Source of the DNA: a virus
DNA: 37,470 nt
Virus record (IMG/VR): IMGVR_UViG_3300031141_000017
Location: 1-37,470 of that record
Direction: 5' to 3' (one strand)
Part shown: in pieces, positions 1-9,183 of the stretch
Layout: each line of letters begins with the position of its first letter
How positions within the stretch are numbered: the stretch's first letter is position 1
Translations under genes and position numbers: made by a program
Notes under the pieces: model-generated
What the model was told of the DNA's origin: nothing
Databases searched by the model: none
Seen by the model: only the letters and a program-made list of their open reading frames with translations

Positions 1-342
1 GCCGTGGGCTACAGTGTAATGAATAGAGTAAGTTCGCCTCGCTACCCCGACACTGTATGCGGTGTTATTTACGACGCTCAATTTAACTCTTGGGACCCGA
101 TCAATCCTATTAGGCATCGTTGCCAATATTCTTGGTTTTGTGACGGGGTTGCTGACGATATTGATCCTACCGACCATGCTATGGTTGAAGCTAAAGCGTT
201 GGCTAAAAAGATTTATTTTGGAAGGGTGGTGGATGTGAGCGAGGGTGCTACGCACTATCACAATACGACGGTTAACCCGTATTGGGCTTCACAACTTACA
301 AAAGTATTGTCTGTAGGGTCGCACCTTTTCTATCGGTACTAA
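1..342 (+). CDS. SleB/CwlJ-type cell wall hydrolase (Hydrolase_2), 5' end cut by window edge
   Basis: The reading frame is open from base 1 and ends with TAA at 340-342, so only the C-terminal 113 residues are present. The sequence fits the C-terminal half of the SleB/CwlJ (Hydrolase_2) peptidoglycan hydrolase domain: an N-R-V helix, then SPRYPDTVCGVIY, a CQYSWFCDG core, GATHYHN, and a terminal VGSHLFYRY. Known members cleave the glycan backbone as lytic transglycosylases or glucosaminidases; the catalytic Glu lies further upstream, outside the window. The GTG at position 4 is internal to the domain and is not the real start. It is the only convincing plus-strand gene and converges with the long minus-strand operon, overlapping its last gene by 4 bases. 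Inferred role: lysis, or host wall opening. Confidence 0.85.
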   Translation, partial: AVGYSVMNRVSSPRYPDTVCGVIYDAQFNSWDPINPIRHRCQYSWFCDGVADDIDPTDHAMVEAKALAKKIYFGRVVDVSEGATHYHNTTVNPYWASQLTKVLSVGSHLFYRY

Positions 343-608
343 GTCCACTTTACTTTATTTGACCACCAAGCCGCAGACATTTTACCTTTTTTAATGTTTG
401 CAGCATGGCGGGCTTTGAAGGAGTCAGACCGCTTTGTTTTATCTTTATCTCCAGTGACGCCCTGTTGCCCAAACCGAATCGTCTTAATTTCGCCGTCTTC
501 TTTAGCAACTACTATATGACTTTTAGTTTTATGTTTGGGAGTTCGTTTAGGCTTGTTAAAACCATCAACACCTGCTCGAGCTAATCGAGGGTCTTTTTTA
601 GCGGGCAT
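339..608 (-). CDS. Conserved small basic marine-phage protein (89 aa)
   Basis: A Lys/Arg-rich protein with a conserved core: PAKKDPRLARAGVDGFNKPK, then TPKHKTKSHIVVAKEDG, IRFGQQGV, SFKARHAANIKKGKMSAAWW and a final NKVKW. From memory this closely resembles a family that is widespread in marine and other tailed phages and has no established function. High charge and the lack of a signal or membrane segment suggest a soluble, perhaps nucleic-acid-binding or virion protein, but that is inference. The ATG has an AGGAG box at normal spacing. It is the last gene of the minus-strand operon, and its TAG overlaps the end of the convergent hydrolase gene, leaving no room for a separate terminator. Confidence 0.85.
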   Translation of the reverse strand: MPAKKDPRLARAGVDGFNKPKRTPKHKTKSHIVVAKEDGEIKTIRFGQQGVTGDKDKTKRSDSFKARHAANIKKGKMSAAWWSNKVKWT

Positions 609-621
609 TATAGCTCCTTAT

Positions 622-1734
622 TTAGCGGTTTATGTCTTCAAATAGACGACCGATACCTTGCGACTTTACCACGCCACCTTCGGCAAACGAAGATAAACCC
701 GACTTGCCTGCAAAGCTAAACATGGGGCTATAATCAGTCATATAACTAGCATACGATTCGGGTATAACTTCTTCTATGGGCGGTATGACAGGCGGTAAAA
801 ATGGATTGTTACTGTCGCCAGCCCCTTGTTGGTTAGACTGGGTAAGGGACCTTTTCATTTCCGTAGGGAGCATTAAAAATTGCGCCTCAGACATGTTCTC
901 TGGACGCATAGCGTTTAATTGGGCGTCGTTTGCTGTATTACCTGTCTCATTGTTAATGAAAGCATTAGATAGTTGATTATCCATCTGAGGTTTACGAGCT
1001 AATTGCACTCTTTCTTTTTCAGACATCATAGGCCAATTAGGGTTTGACGCTTCTTGCCTCATGTATTCTTGTTTGGCAACGTCATTCATGCCGTACACAC
1101 TCTGCTGTGCAAAGTCACCTAGCGGATCAAACTCACTATACGCCTTTAAAAAATCACTTACGGGATTGTCTTCACCCACTAAATTTGCGGCACCACTTAA
1201 CAGGCTACCGCCCGTAAGGTTACCCATTAAACCCCTAAACATGGTGTCAGGTGCATTTGCAGGGTAATAACTAGTACCGCTACGACCTTGCGTGAACTGA
1301 GTCGGTGCAGTACGAGTATCTACGGAAGCGGGTGCTTCCATCATTGCTTTGTATGACGCTATACCTTGTTGGTTTTGTTGTTGCTGTTGTTGTTTCTTTT
1401 GTGCTGCTTGTTGCTCTGCTTGTTGTTTCTTTTGTGCTGCTTGTTGTGCTGCTTGTTGTGCTGCTTGTTGCTCTGCTGCTGCTATTTGCGCTTGCATATT
1501 CCTATTAGCCGTAGCTTGTGCTACTGCTGCTTGTTGTGCTGCTTGCGCTTGCTGTGCGGCCACGGCCTGTTCTCTCAACCTCTGAGCTTGCTCCGCTGCA
1601 AATCTTGCCCTTCCGTCACCATTACCTCGGTCATTAGCATCTCTTCCACCGCTAGGAGGAGAGTAACCGCCCCGCCCGTCATTACCACCCTGACTACCCG
1701 CACTCGGGTGGCCACTTCCTCTTCTATATGCCAT
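622..1734 (-). CDS. Gln/Ala-rich virion-associated protein (370 aa)
   Basis: Function not recognised. Residues 1-40 are Gly/Arg/Ser-rich and disordered-looking. Residues about 45-125 are an Ala/Gln/Lys low-complexity stretch, including runs of Gln, likely a long helix or coiled coil. The rest is ordinary sequence ending in SSFAEGGVVKSQGIGRLFED. The FAEGGVV motif recurs in variant form in two other large proteins of this operon. The ATG overlaps the upstream stop as TAATG and is preceded by AGGAGG. Its place after the giant structural genes makes a virion or assembly role likely, but this is inferred from position only. The simple repeats make it prone to length change. Confidence 0.8.
   Translation of the reverse strand: MAYRRGSGHPSAGSQGGNDGRGGYSPPSGGRDANDRGNGDGRARFAAEQAQRLREQAVAAQQAQAAQQAAVAQATANRNMQAQIAAAEQQAAQQAAQQAAQKKQQAEQQAAQKKQQQQQQNQQGIASYKAMMEAPASVDTRTAPTQFTQGRSGTSYYPANAPDTMFRGLMGNLTGGSLLSGAANLVGEDNPVSDFLKAYSEFDPLGDFAQQSVYGMNDVAKQEYMRQEASNPNWPMMSEKERVQLARKPQMDNQLSNAFINNETGNTANDAQLNAMRPENMSEAQFLMLPTEMKRSLTQSNQQGAGDSNNPFLPPVIPPIEEVIPESYASYMTDYSPMFSFAGKSGLSSFAEGGVVKSQGIGRLFEDINR
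1371..1500 (-). repeat. Imperfect trinucleotide-type repeat coding poly-Gln/Ala/Lys
   Basis: On the plus strand this is a run of ttg/ctg/ctt triplets, for example repeated units of tgctgcttgttg. On the coding strand it gives Gln and Ala codons with occasional Lys. It is low-complexity coding DNA inside the 370-aa gene. Antisense Leu/Cys-rich open frames across it are artefacts. Confidence 0.7.
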
Positions 1735-4700
1735 TACGCCATTCCTCCTAAACTACCTATTCCAGACATTAAATCACGATCTTCAGGGAAGAGCGCGGCA
1801 AATCTTTGACGGTCCACGGGGCCCGATGCGGCCACTTGCGGTGCGGGCTGCAAAGGTTGTGGAGCCACGGGCCGCGGAGCCTGCTGCATCTGCTGTGAAG
1901 GCAATTGCATCCGCTCTACGGGTGGTAATCGTACAGGGACCGCGCTCTGCGGATCTGCGGTAGGCACTTCTTCTACGGAATCATCAGGTGCTGACCCCGA
2001 AACCACACCTTCTGTGCCTGTTCTTCTAATGGGGTTTAAAATGTAGTTTCTTAAGAACGCATCAATCACTTCCGCTGCTAAAGCCTCTTTTCCTCTTTGG
2101 GTCTTACCCGTTTGAAGTACTTTTTTAAGCAATACGTCGTTACTAAGAATAATAGCCACACGACTAGCTTGAAGAGACTGAGGTAGCTCTGCCATGTATT
2201 TTTGAGCTAGTCCTTGACCAAAAGCAGCACCACGTCCCGCAGCAATTAAATCACCCGATCCGCCACCACCAAACATTTGTCTAAGGTTAGTACCTGCGAT
2301 TGATCCACCCATAGCAGCTATTATTTTAACGCCTTCCCCAATATCTTCAAAAAAGGCATCGGTCTGGCCTGCTTTAGCATTTGTGTTAAAAGCCTGTATT
2401 TTGCCCATTTCTTGCAAAAACTTTTTAGTATCTTTAAGCTGATCTTCCGTTATAAGATCATGTTTTAACATGAAATTTGCAACAGTTTGACCTTTGCCAT
2501 TAGGGTGTTTTATAAAAAGTTTGTTGTAGGCCACATCGGGTCTAAAAGCTGCACCATTGGCTTGAACTTCAAAAATAGAGTCATAAATGGCAGTACGCAG
2601 ACCTAGTTGTATGTCCGCTTTAGTGTACATATCAAATTGATTAGGGCTTAGTGGAGTAGTTACGGTAAAACCATCTTCTCCAATATTATCAATCATGTTT
2701 GTATATTTGGTTAGCGTGTCAAAAGGTGTATCTGAGTCCAATGCTTTTGTTATTGCAGTAGCAGGGTTTGCGGTCTTGTTTGGAAGAACTTCGTACAGAC
2801 CTTTAACCCCTTTAAGCTGCGCTAACTCTGTTTTTGTTGCTACTCTTGTAGATTCCAACAATGTTTTGGCTTTTTTAACGTCGTCTAAATCACTTTTAAG
2901 TGCAGGAAATAAATCCAACAACCTTTTGTTGTTTTCGTTGTTTTTCCATGTAGACAGTTTGCCAACATTTAGCGTTCCATCGGGGTCTAACATGTCGGCC
3001 TTCATGGTCCTTAACAAAGTATCTTGTGAGGATCGCATCTGAAGGGCCCCGTCCATGGCGTCTTGTATGCGTTCTTTTAAATTTGGAACAGACGCAATAG
3101 CGTCTTCGTTTCGTCCATACCATGAACGCATTAAAGCCATGTCTAATACGCCCGTGGTAGGATCTATGTTCTTATTGAAGTCTTCTAATAAGGCCGCGCC
3201 TGTCTCTCGTGTAGCAGCGGAAAGTCCCGATATGTCACCTGTCGCTTCTTTAAGAGGCGCTTCAAGAAGGTTTGTAAGGGATTGAGTAACTTGGAACTGA
3301 GCTATCCCATCCAACATTTTTGCTCTAGAAAAAGCTTCTTTTCCTTGCATAAGGTTATTGGCTAAAACTTCGATAGGGATTTTTAATGCGCCATTTCCTT
3401 TAGTACCTAAAACGTCTCCCGCATAAGCCCTAGTAAACACATTGTTAAAGGCTCTGGAGTAATTTCTAGCGGTATCATAAGCCTTATTAAAAGCTCCAAA
3501 CTGGGGGCTGTCTAGATCGGCTAAAATAGCATTAGCCATTTGAGACGCTATGCGGGATTCATCTGCATCATCGGCTGATGCAAACTTTTTAGATGAGTTT
3601 AACAATCGGCTTCTTATTCTCTGAAGCTCGCTTGCATTTACTGCACCTGCTACAAATTCTACTGGAGGAACGGCTTGAAAAGCTTTAGCTTGTATGTCTT
3701 GTGCCGAAATCAAATTTGCGTGTGCCTTTAACAAAGACGATAAATCTTTAGATTCTTGTGTTACCGTTAACTTTCCAGAAGGTCTTGAACTCATTGAATC
3801 TTGCCAATTAGGTTCGGGCTCTAAGGCGTCTTTGGCTCTCTCTTTAAGTCGTTGTACTATTTGAGAGGTGTTAAGCCCATCTTCGGCAAATTGATCAAGT
3901 AATTCGTCTAAAAAACCGTCGTTGTCCGTTCCAGATACTTTAGTTAAATATTTATTAACCTCCTTTTGCTCGGGTAGCGCGGGTAACACCGTAGGAGCAG
4001 TTTCCGCGGGAGGAGTAAGACCCAGTTCTTCTGAGGTGCGTATAACGTATTTATTTATAAATCTTAAATTGGCATTGCCTAAGATTTCGTCTTGTATCTC
4101 AATAGGGTAATCACCAACGAGTTCTTGCCATTTAGTTATAAAGTTTGGAACATTAGTAGTTGCACCTTGTTCATCTACAAACTCTGTTAGCTCTATGTTT
4201 TTTGGAATGCGCTTCCACAGAAGTTCTTCTTCTTTTCTGCCCGACCCATATTGTCTTTGTAGCAAAGTAAAGATGTCATTGGCGGCCTCTAAATCTATGT
4301 TTTCGCCTTCAGGCCTAACTTGCCGCATGGACTTTTGCATCCTAGAGACAGCACTTGCTAATTGAGAGTCTAAAGCCCCTTCAAACAAACCTGTTTGAAT
4401 CAAAGCCGCATCACCTAATGCTTCTTGCGAACCGTCCGCATACATTGCCAACAACGCACGACGTAATGCGCTTACTGCATCAGTCATTGATTTCTTGGCT
4501 CCGCTAGCCGCTGCCTCGGGACCTGCATCCATAAACTGGTGTTGCAAAGCCAACAAAGTAACACTAGCTGATCGAGTGGCCGCATCTAACTCTATTTGAT
4601 TACCATCTTCGTCAACAAGAAACCTATTAAAAGAAGAATCGTTTAATGATTTTAATATTTCGTCAGGGCTTTCTCTGTTTTTTTCTAGTTGATCTAAAAT

Positions 4701-6017
4701 AAAATTACCGCTGGATATCATGTCCCCTTCGGTCAAATTATATTGAGCTTCTATAGTCGCAGCGGTGTCGCCTGACAGTCTTTGGTAAAGTCTTTTAAGA
4801 GGGCCATAAATTCCTTTCACAGCTATTGCAGGGATAGTGTTAACCGCAAGGTTTGTCGTTAACGACCCGCCTAACCCAAAACCCACTTCCATACCAAACT
4901 TCATCCAACCATTATCACGGAAAGAGTCTTCGGCTTTATACGAACCATAAGTGGTGCCGCCTAAACCACCTACTTCAACCATCGCAGTGGTTATAGGGTT
5001 TTGTCTTGCAGACGTACCGATCCTTTCCGTAAGTCCTTCTATGCCCCTAACAGCCCGTGCGGACAAAGGATTAGTATTGCCTGATGCCGCCATAGATTCT
5101 ACTGCGCGGCGTCGGAAGGTTTCTTGTCCCCTATTGACCATAGGACCTATAAAGTCTTTAAGGTTATTAAGAACTACTCTTCCGCCCATGTTGGCTCCTG
5201 CAGCAGGTACCATCCAAGGTGTAATTATGTAAGGAAGCATATTAGCGGCGGTTCTACCTGCCTCGTATGCAGGGGCTCCCGGAATTATAAGTCCTTCTGG
5301 GCCCATAAAGGCTTCAGTAATTTCGTCACCTGCCGCTTTACCCGTTATTGCTCCCGTTACGCCAGCAAGAAGAGGAACACCTACCCGAATAGCAGCGCCC
5401 CAACCTATCGGTGGAACAGCAGATACCGCCAAGTTACCTGCTCTAACGCCTGCAAAAAATCCAGCAGCGGAAAGAGTGCCCCCTGTTATGTCTCGTTTAA
5501 ATCCTTCGATACCAGAGGGGTTTGCGTCAATAGGATTACCTTTGTCGTCTTTTGCAAATACTTGTATTATTTGTACGTCGCTCATCGCTCCGTCGATGCC
5601 TAATTCTTTTATAATAGGAGCGGTGCCGTCACGCAATGTTCCGTAGGTCATCTTGTCTTTGTAAAAAGGATCGTAAACTAAAGTTTGTACTAATTGACTT
5701 GCAAACCCTTGCTCGGGACTATTAACACCAGAACCATATTCGTTAGAAGCCTCGTCTAGTGTATTCCACATACCCATAAACTCTTCGGGAGTAAACCTTA
5801 ATGCAAAAGGTGTATTAGAGGCTATTCCGGGAGGGTATGCTGTTTGCGCAGCAGTCGCCGTAGCTAAAGGATTTGCAGCCACAGGGGTTGCCGCCACAGG
5901 AGGTGCCGCTACAGGAGGTGCCGCTACAGGGGTTGCCGCCACAGGGGTTGCCGCCGCTGCTGGAGTTACAGTATTTGCAGCAATGCCTGCTGCGCTTGGC
6001 GGGTAAGTTTGTGCCAT
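1734..6017 (-). CDS. Giant putative internal virion/ejection protein (1427 aa)
   Basis: No enzymatic domain recognised. Residues about 10-60 are an Ala/Pro/Val pentad-like repeat. A Gly/Ala-rich hydrophobic region lies at about residues 180-250 (AGFFAGVRAGNLAVSAVPP and following), which could enter a membrane. The rest is mostly charged and helical, and residues about 1340-1427 are Pro/Gln-rich. Size, composition and position in a block of five large genes after the tail hub fit ejection or internal core proteins of short-tailed phages; this is inference. The frame can be extended to 6053, but the ATG at 6017 has AAGGAG at good spacing and avoids a longer overlap with the upstream gene, so it is preferred. 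The stop overlaps the next ATG (TAATG). Confidence 0.85.
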   Translation of the reverse strand: MAQTYPPSAAGIAANTVTPAAAATPVAATPVAAPPVAAPPVAATPVAANPLATATAAQTAYPPGIASNTPFALRFTPEEFMGMWNTLDEASNEYGSGVNSPEQGFASQLVQTLVYDPFYKDKMTYGTLRDGTAPIIKELGIDGAMSDVQIIQVFAKDDKGNPIDANPSGIEGFKRDITGGTLSAAGFFAGVRAGNLAVSAVPPIGWGAAIRVGVPLLAGVTGAITGKAAGDEITEAFMGPEGLIIPGAPAYEAGRTAANMLPYIITPWMVPAAGANMGGRVVLNNLKDFIGPMVNRGQETFRRRAVESMAASGNTNPLSARAVRGIEGLTERIGTSARQNPITTAMVEVGGLGGTTYGSYKAEDSFRDNGWMKFGMEVGFGLGGSLTTNLAVNTIPAIAVKGIYGPLKRLYQRLSGDTAATIEAQYNLTEGDMISSGNFILDQLEKNRESPDEILKSLNDSSFNRFLVDEDGNQIELDAATRSASVTLLALQHQFMDAGPEAAASGAKKSMTDAVSALRRALLAMYADGSQEALGDAALIQTGLFEGALDSQLASAVSRMQKSMRQVRPEGENIDLEAANDIFTLLQRQYGSGRKEEELLWKRIPKNIELTEFVDEQGATTNVPNFITKWQELVGDYPIEIQDEILGNANLRFINKYVIRTSEELGLTPPAETAPTVLPALPEQKEVNKYLTKVSGTDNDGFLDELLDQFAEDGLNTSQIVQRLKERAKDALEPEPNWQDSMSSRPSGKLTVTQESKDLSSLLKAHANLISAQDIQAKAFQAVPPVEFVAGAVNASELQRIRSRLLNSSKKFASADDADESRIASQMANAILADLDSPQFGAFNKAYDTARNYSRAFNNVFTRAYAGDVLGTKGNGALKIPIEVLANNLMQGKEAFSRAKMLDGIAQFQVTQSLTNLLEAPLKEATGDISGLSAATRETGAALLEDFNKNIDPTTGVLDMALMRSWYGRNEDAIASVPNLKERIQDAMDGALQMRSSQDTLLRTMKADMLDPDGTLNVGKLSTWKNNENNKRLLDLFPALKSDLDDVKKAKTLLESTRVATKTELAQLKGVKGLYEVLPNKTANPATAITKALDSDTPFDTLTKYTNMIDNIGEDGFTVTTPLSPNQFDMYTKADIQLGLRTAIYDSIFEVQANGAAFRPDVAYNKLFIKHPNGKGQTVANFMLKHDLITEDQLKDTKKFLQEMGKIQAFNTNAKAGQTDAFFEDIGEGVKIIAAMGGSIAGTNLRQMFGGGGSGDLIAAGRGAAFGQGLAQKYMAELPQSLQASRVAIILSNDVLLKKVLQTGKTQRGKEALAAEVIDAFLRNYILNPIRRTGTEGVVSGSAPDDSVEEVPTADPQSAVPVRLPPVERMQLPSQQMQQAPRPVAPQPLQPAPQVAASGPVDRQRFAALFPEDRDLMSGIGSLGGMA
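5881..5955 (-). repeat. Five tandem 15-bp repeats coding an Ala/Pro/Val pentapeptide
   Basis: Five consecutive 15-base units of the form acaggRgKtgccgcY on the plus strand. On the coding strand each gives five residues of the PVAAT/PVAAP type. They lie near the N-terminus of the 1427-aa protein and probably form a flexible linker. Copy number could vary by slippage. Confidence 0.85.
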
Positions 6018-6039
6018 CGTTGTATTCTCCTTATAAACC

Positions 6040-9000
6040 TTATTTTTTTGCACCGGGCAATTTAGACGCCATCATACTAGAAACTGAGTTTATATTGGCC
6101 ATTGATGCCTCGGGACTAGACATTCCTGTCCACATTTGAGGTCCTAGAAGTTGTTTTATTCTTGAAATCTCTTGTAGCTTAACGGCTCTTGTTGCCATAA
6201 CGGCGTCATCAGTAGTGGATAAAGGTATTGTTTGTAGCCTTGCTTCTTCTTCTTTTAAAGCCTCGACTAACATTACAAGTTTGTTGGCTTCGGATTCTGG
6301 GTTTGAAAAGAAAGTTTCTTCGCTAGGGAATAACTTGCCTGTCGCTTCCAAATCCGCAACCGCAAATCGTGGAGAGGCTGCTAATGCCGAACGTCCCATT
6401 ATACGAATCAATTTAACGTACTGGCGACCTTCTTCCACATCTTTAAACATTTCAGAGAAAGCTTTTGGATTAATAAAGCCACCTACGACACCGTTGACTG
6501 CGGCCTGAAAAGCCGATATCGGTCCAGTACCCGCTCGGACTTTACCTAAAACATTTTTTGCAAAGTCTTTTTCTTCAACACTACCTTGTAAACTTGCAAC
6601 AAATAAAGCATCGTTTTGGTTTGACCAATCCCTAGCTTGAGATCGAAGCAATTCTTTACTATATAGATCCGCGGTTTGAGTATCATTAATCTTCATAGCG
6701 TTAGCTGGAAGCTTTTTAGGAAGACCATCTGTTCCAGTGTACGTGGCACCGCCATCGTAAGACATAGCGATAGTTTGCGTACCTTTTTCCTTGTCTGGGA
6801 TCATAAATGCCAAGGCAGTATTGCTTTCAGTTCCAATCTTCTGCATACGTGCGGAGCCGGGATCTGCAGCATTAAGCGCATTAACTTTTTCCATGGCTTT
6901 TTGGCCTGCAGTGGTATTCAAATCGATAACCGTTGGCGTCATTACACCCTCGGCATCAGGCATTGAAACCCTAAACAAGTCTTTAGACTGCAATATGGCT
7001 GTGTTAAATACCTCCACGCCCTTTTGGTTTATATCAGGGTCGTTTTTATCGTAGCGCATCAACACGATTTTCTCACCATTGTTGACCTGTTTAAACTCGT
7101 ACTCAGGAGCAATCCCCCACAATCTGTTTCTACTGGCAACAGGAAGACTGGTAAATTGCGCTTGAGACATTCCAAACTTGTCAAAGTAATCTAGGTCTGA
7201 AAGACCTATACCCTGTAAAGATTCTCTCGTTGTTTTTGGCAACGCTTTAAATTCGGACTCAAGCATTCCATACTTGGCAAAGTACTCATCGTTACCAACG
7301 GGAGCCTTATATTCAGTATATCCTGCAGCCCCAAGTTGATTCACAACTATTTCAATTTCATCTGGCGTAAAGTTAGGCGAAGTACCTGCTTTGTATTTGT
7401 GTCCCATAACTTCTACGTCTGCTGTTAAAGTAACTTGAGTTCTATCTTTGTTACGTTGAACAACCTTATCTGTTATAGCGCCACCTAGTCCGCCTCCAGA
7501 CACTTGTTTAGTTAAGTTCTCAAATCGAGTTGTTCCCGGCGTAGCTACTACTACCTCACCAGAAGGTAAAAGTATATTCATTGGGGCTTTATCAGTGCCT
7601 AATTCAGATATAGCACCTAAACCACCGTCTTTCACAGGCAAAATTGCATTTCTGTGGGTATCACTTCCTACCAACATTTCTCGTAGTGAGCCATCTGGTA
7701 ATTTCATCGTCTTAAACACGAGCGACTTGTTAGTGGGATCGGCTACTGCTGTGAATGCAACTTTACCGTATTTATCTTTATAGGCTTGTATTTCAGAAGG
7801 CAATAGCAATTGATCATTTTCCTTAACCGTTTTGCCGTCTTCATTTTTGTAAGTTACATTGTAGGTTTTAGCGAGTAGTTTGTCGTCGCCTTCGGCTAGT
7901 ACGTTTACGCTTTGGTACCCTGCCGAGTTAACCATGTTCATTTGACCAACTGTTAACGGCTGTCTTACGCGCATAATCGTACCGTCTTGCCTTACAATTT
8001 CTAAAGCTTGAGCTTTACCCCCATCTATCAACTTGGAGTTTGCCAAAGCAAGCGCGGCGGCGATGTCGGCGGCTTGAGCATTCTGTGCAATTTGAGAAGC
8101 GGACTGTGACGCTAGTTCAGCATCAAAACGACCTTGAGACGCCGTTAGCGCCGAAAGATCCATGGCTCTGTCTTCCGCGTCTTGAGCTTGTTTGAACTTC
8201 CCTAATTCGCCTGCACGAACGCCAATGTTACCTAATACAGGAGAGAAAGACTGAGCTAAACGCTCCGCGGGGCTCATTTGACGATCGCCGGGAGAAGCAA
8301 ACGCTAATGCACCCTGCGCCACATCAAATAGCATTTGAGCTTGAGTTAAGTTTTTTTGTTCTTCAAACGCATCTTCATTGTCGCCAGCACCAAGCAAAGT
8401 GCTTTGAAGTGTTTTCTGATCTTCAAACAATTGTTTTTGACGCGCTAACGCAGGAGACATTCCAACGGCATTGTCTAAAGTTGGGAGAGCAGCGTTTGCA
8501 TTTTGAGGTACGGTACTGTTATCCAACTGGTAATTAAAAGCACCACCCCCCAATTCCATATATCTGACGGGGCCGCCATTATCCATGTACTGGACAGCAC
8601 CGCCTTGGCTAAAATTTACAGGGGCGGGGCCCTCCGCAGGTCCCATATTAACGGTTGACATGATGCCTTCGGCCATTGGGCCCTCAATAGGGGCCATCAT
8701 CTCATCTTGAGCTAAACCGCCAATACCCTGATCAACCGCTGCCATTTGCATGACAGGCTGTATCAAGGTTAAAACTGATTCTGGAGTCGCCGTAGCGTCT
8801 TCTGGTCCGACCATTCCAGCAAGCTCTTGGTACCGAGCATCAATGGGCAATTGATCGCCACGAATTGCATTGATTGCGCTTTCGTAGTCTTGGGCGTTAT
8901 CTAAGTTATCCATACCTTGTTGGTAATCGCCAAGGCCTTGTTCCAACATGGCGGGGTCTAAACCCTGATCCATTGCACCTTGCGCGGCTTGCTCCATACT

Positions 9001-9183
9001 CATCTCTTCGGGAGGCATTCCACCCATCATTGCAGGATCAGGCGGCATTCCACCCATCATTGCAGGATCAGGCGCGGGAGCGGCTTGTGGCATTAGTTGC
9101 ATAGACGCGATGCCGCCTTCTTGCATAGGGCGGACAAAACCACCTTGAGCAAACATCTGACGATTCATTACTTCTCTGTTCAT
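6040..9183 (-). CDS. Large putative internal virion protein (1047 aa)
   Basis: Not assignable to a named family. Residues 1-215 are rich in Met, Pro, Gly and Ala. They carry FAQGGFV at about 11-17, two copies of a PDPAMMGGMP unit, and several GG-hydrophobic motifs (FSQGGAVQYMDNGGPVRYME). Residues about 225-380 look helical, with many Ala, Gln and Glu. The middle holds a tandem repeat, YFxKxGMxxxxFxxLPxxxRxxLxGI, twice. The C-terminal third is helical. No protease or lysozyme motif was seen. The start overlaps the previous stop (TAATG); an alternative ATG lies six codons in (MNRQMF). Position in the block of large late genes suggests an ejected or internal protein. Confidence 0.85.
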   Translation of the reverse strand: MNREVMNRQMFAQGGFVRPMQEGGIASMQLMPQAAPAPDPAMMGGMPPDPAMMGGMPPEEMSMEQAAQGAMDQGLDPAMLEQGLGDYQQGMDNLDNAQDYESAINAIRGDQLPIDARYQELAGMVGPEDATATPESVLTLIQPVMQMAAVDQGIGGLAQDEMMAPIEGPMAEGIMSTVNMGPAEGPAPVNFSQGGAVQYMDNGGPVRYMELGGGAFNYQLDNSTVPQNANAALPTLDNAVGMSPALARQKQLFEDQKTLQSTLLGAGDNEDAFEEQKNLTQAQMLFDVAQGALAFASPGDRQMSPAERLAQSFSPVLGNIGVRAGELGKFKQAQDAEDRAMDLSALTASQGRFDAELASQSASQIAQNAQAADIAAALALANSKLIDGGKAQALEIVRQDGTIMRVRQPLTVGQMNMVNSAGYQSVNVLAEGDDKLLAKTYNVTYKNEDGKTVKENDQLLLPSEIQAYKDKYGKVAFTAVADPTNKSLVFKTMKLPDGSLREMLVGSDTHRNAILPVKDGGLGAISELGTDKAPMNILLPSGEVVVATPGTTRFENLTKQVSGGGLGGAITDKVVQRNKDRTQVTLTADVEVMGHKYKAGTSPNFTPDEIEIVVNQLGAAGYTEYKAPVGNDEYFAKYGMLESEFKALPKTTRESLQGIGLSDLDYFDKFGMSQAQFTSLPVASRNRLWGIAPEYEFKQVNNGEKIVLMRYDKNDPDINQKGVEVFNTAILQSKDLFRVSMPDAEGVMTPTVIDLNTTAGQKAMEKVNALNAADPGSARMQKIGTESNTALAFMIPDKEKGTQTIAMSYDGGATYTGTDGLPKKLPANAMKINDTQTADLYSKELLRSQARDWSNQNDALFVASLQGSVEEKDFAKNVLGKVRAGTGPISAFQAAVNGVVGGFINPKAFSEMFKDVEEGRQYVKLIRIMGRSALAASPRFAVADLEATGKLFPSEETFFSNPESEANKLVMLVEALKEEEARLQTIPLSTTDDAVMATRAVKLQEISRIKQLLGPQMWTGMSSPEASMANINSVSSMMASKLPGAKK
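7111..7284 (-). repeat. Tandem protein repeat YFxKxGM...LPxxxRxxLxGI within the 1047-aa protein
   Basis: Two adjacent copies, 26 residues each, separated by GLSDLD. Copy one begins YFAKYGMLESEF and copy two YFDKFGMSQAQF; both continue with a LP pair, an Arg, a Leu and a final GI. The DNA copies have diverged, so this is a repeat at protein level only. Confidence 0.8.
9014..9073 (-). repeat. Two perfect 30-bp direct repeats coding PDPAMMGGMP
   Basis: The 30-base unit starting ggcattccacccatcattgc occurs twice in immediate tandem with no mismatch (9014-9043 and 9044-9073). Perfect identity suggests a recent in-frame duplication in the N-terminal segment of the 1047-aa protein. Confidence 0.9.

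Noticed and set aside
1305-1809. Plus-strand Cys/Leu-rich frames that look like membrane proteins
   Set aside because: They are the reverse reading of the Gln/Ala triplet repeats in the 370-aa gene and have no independent start signals.
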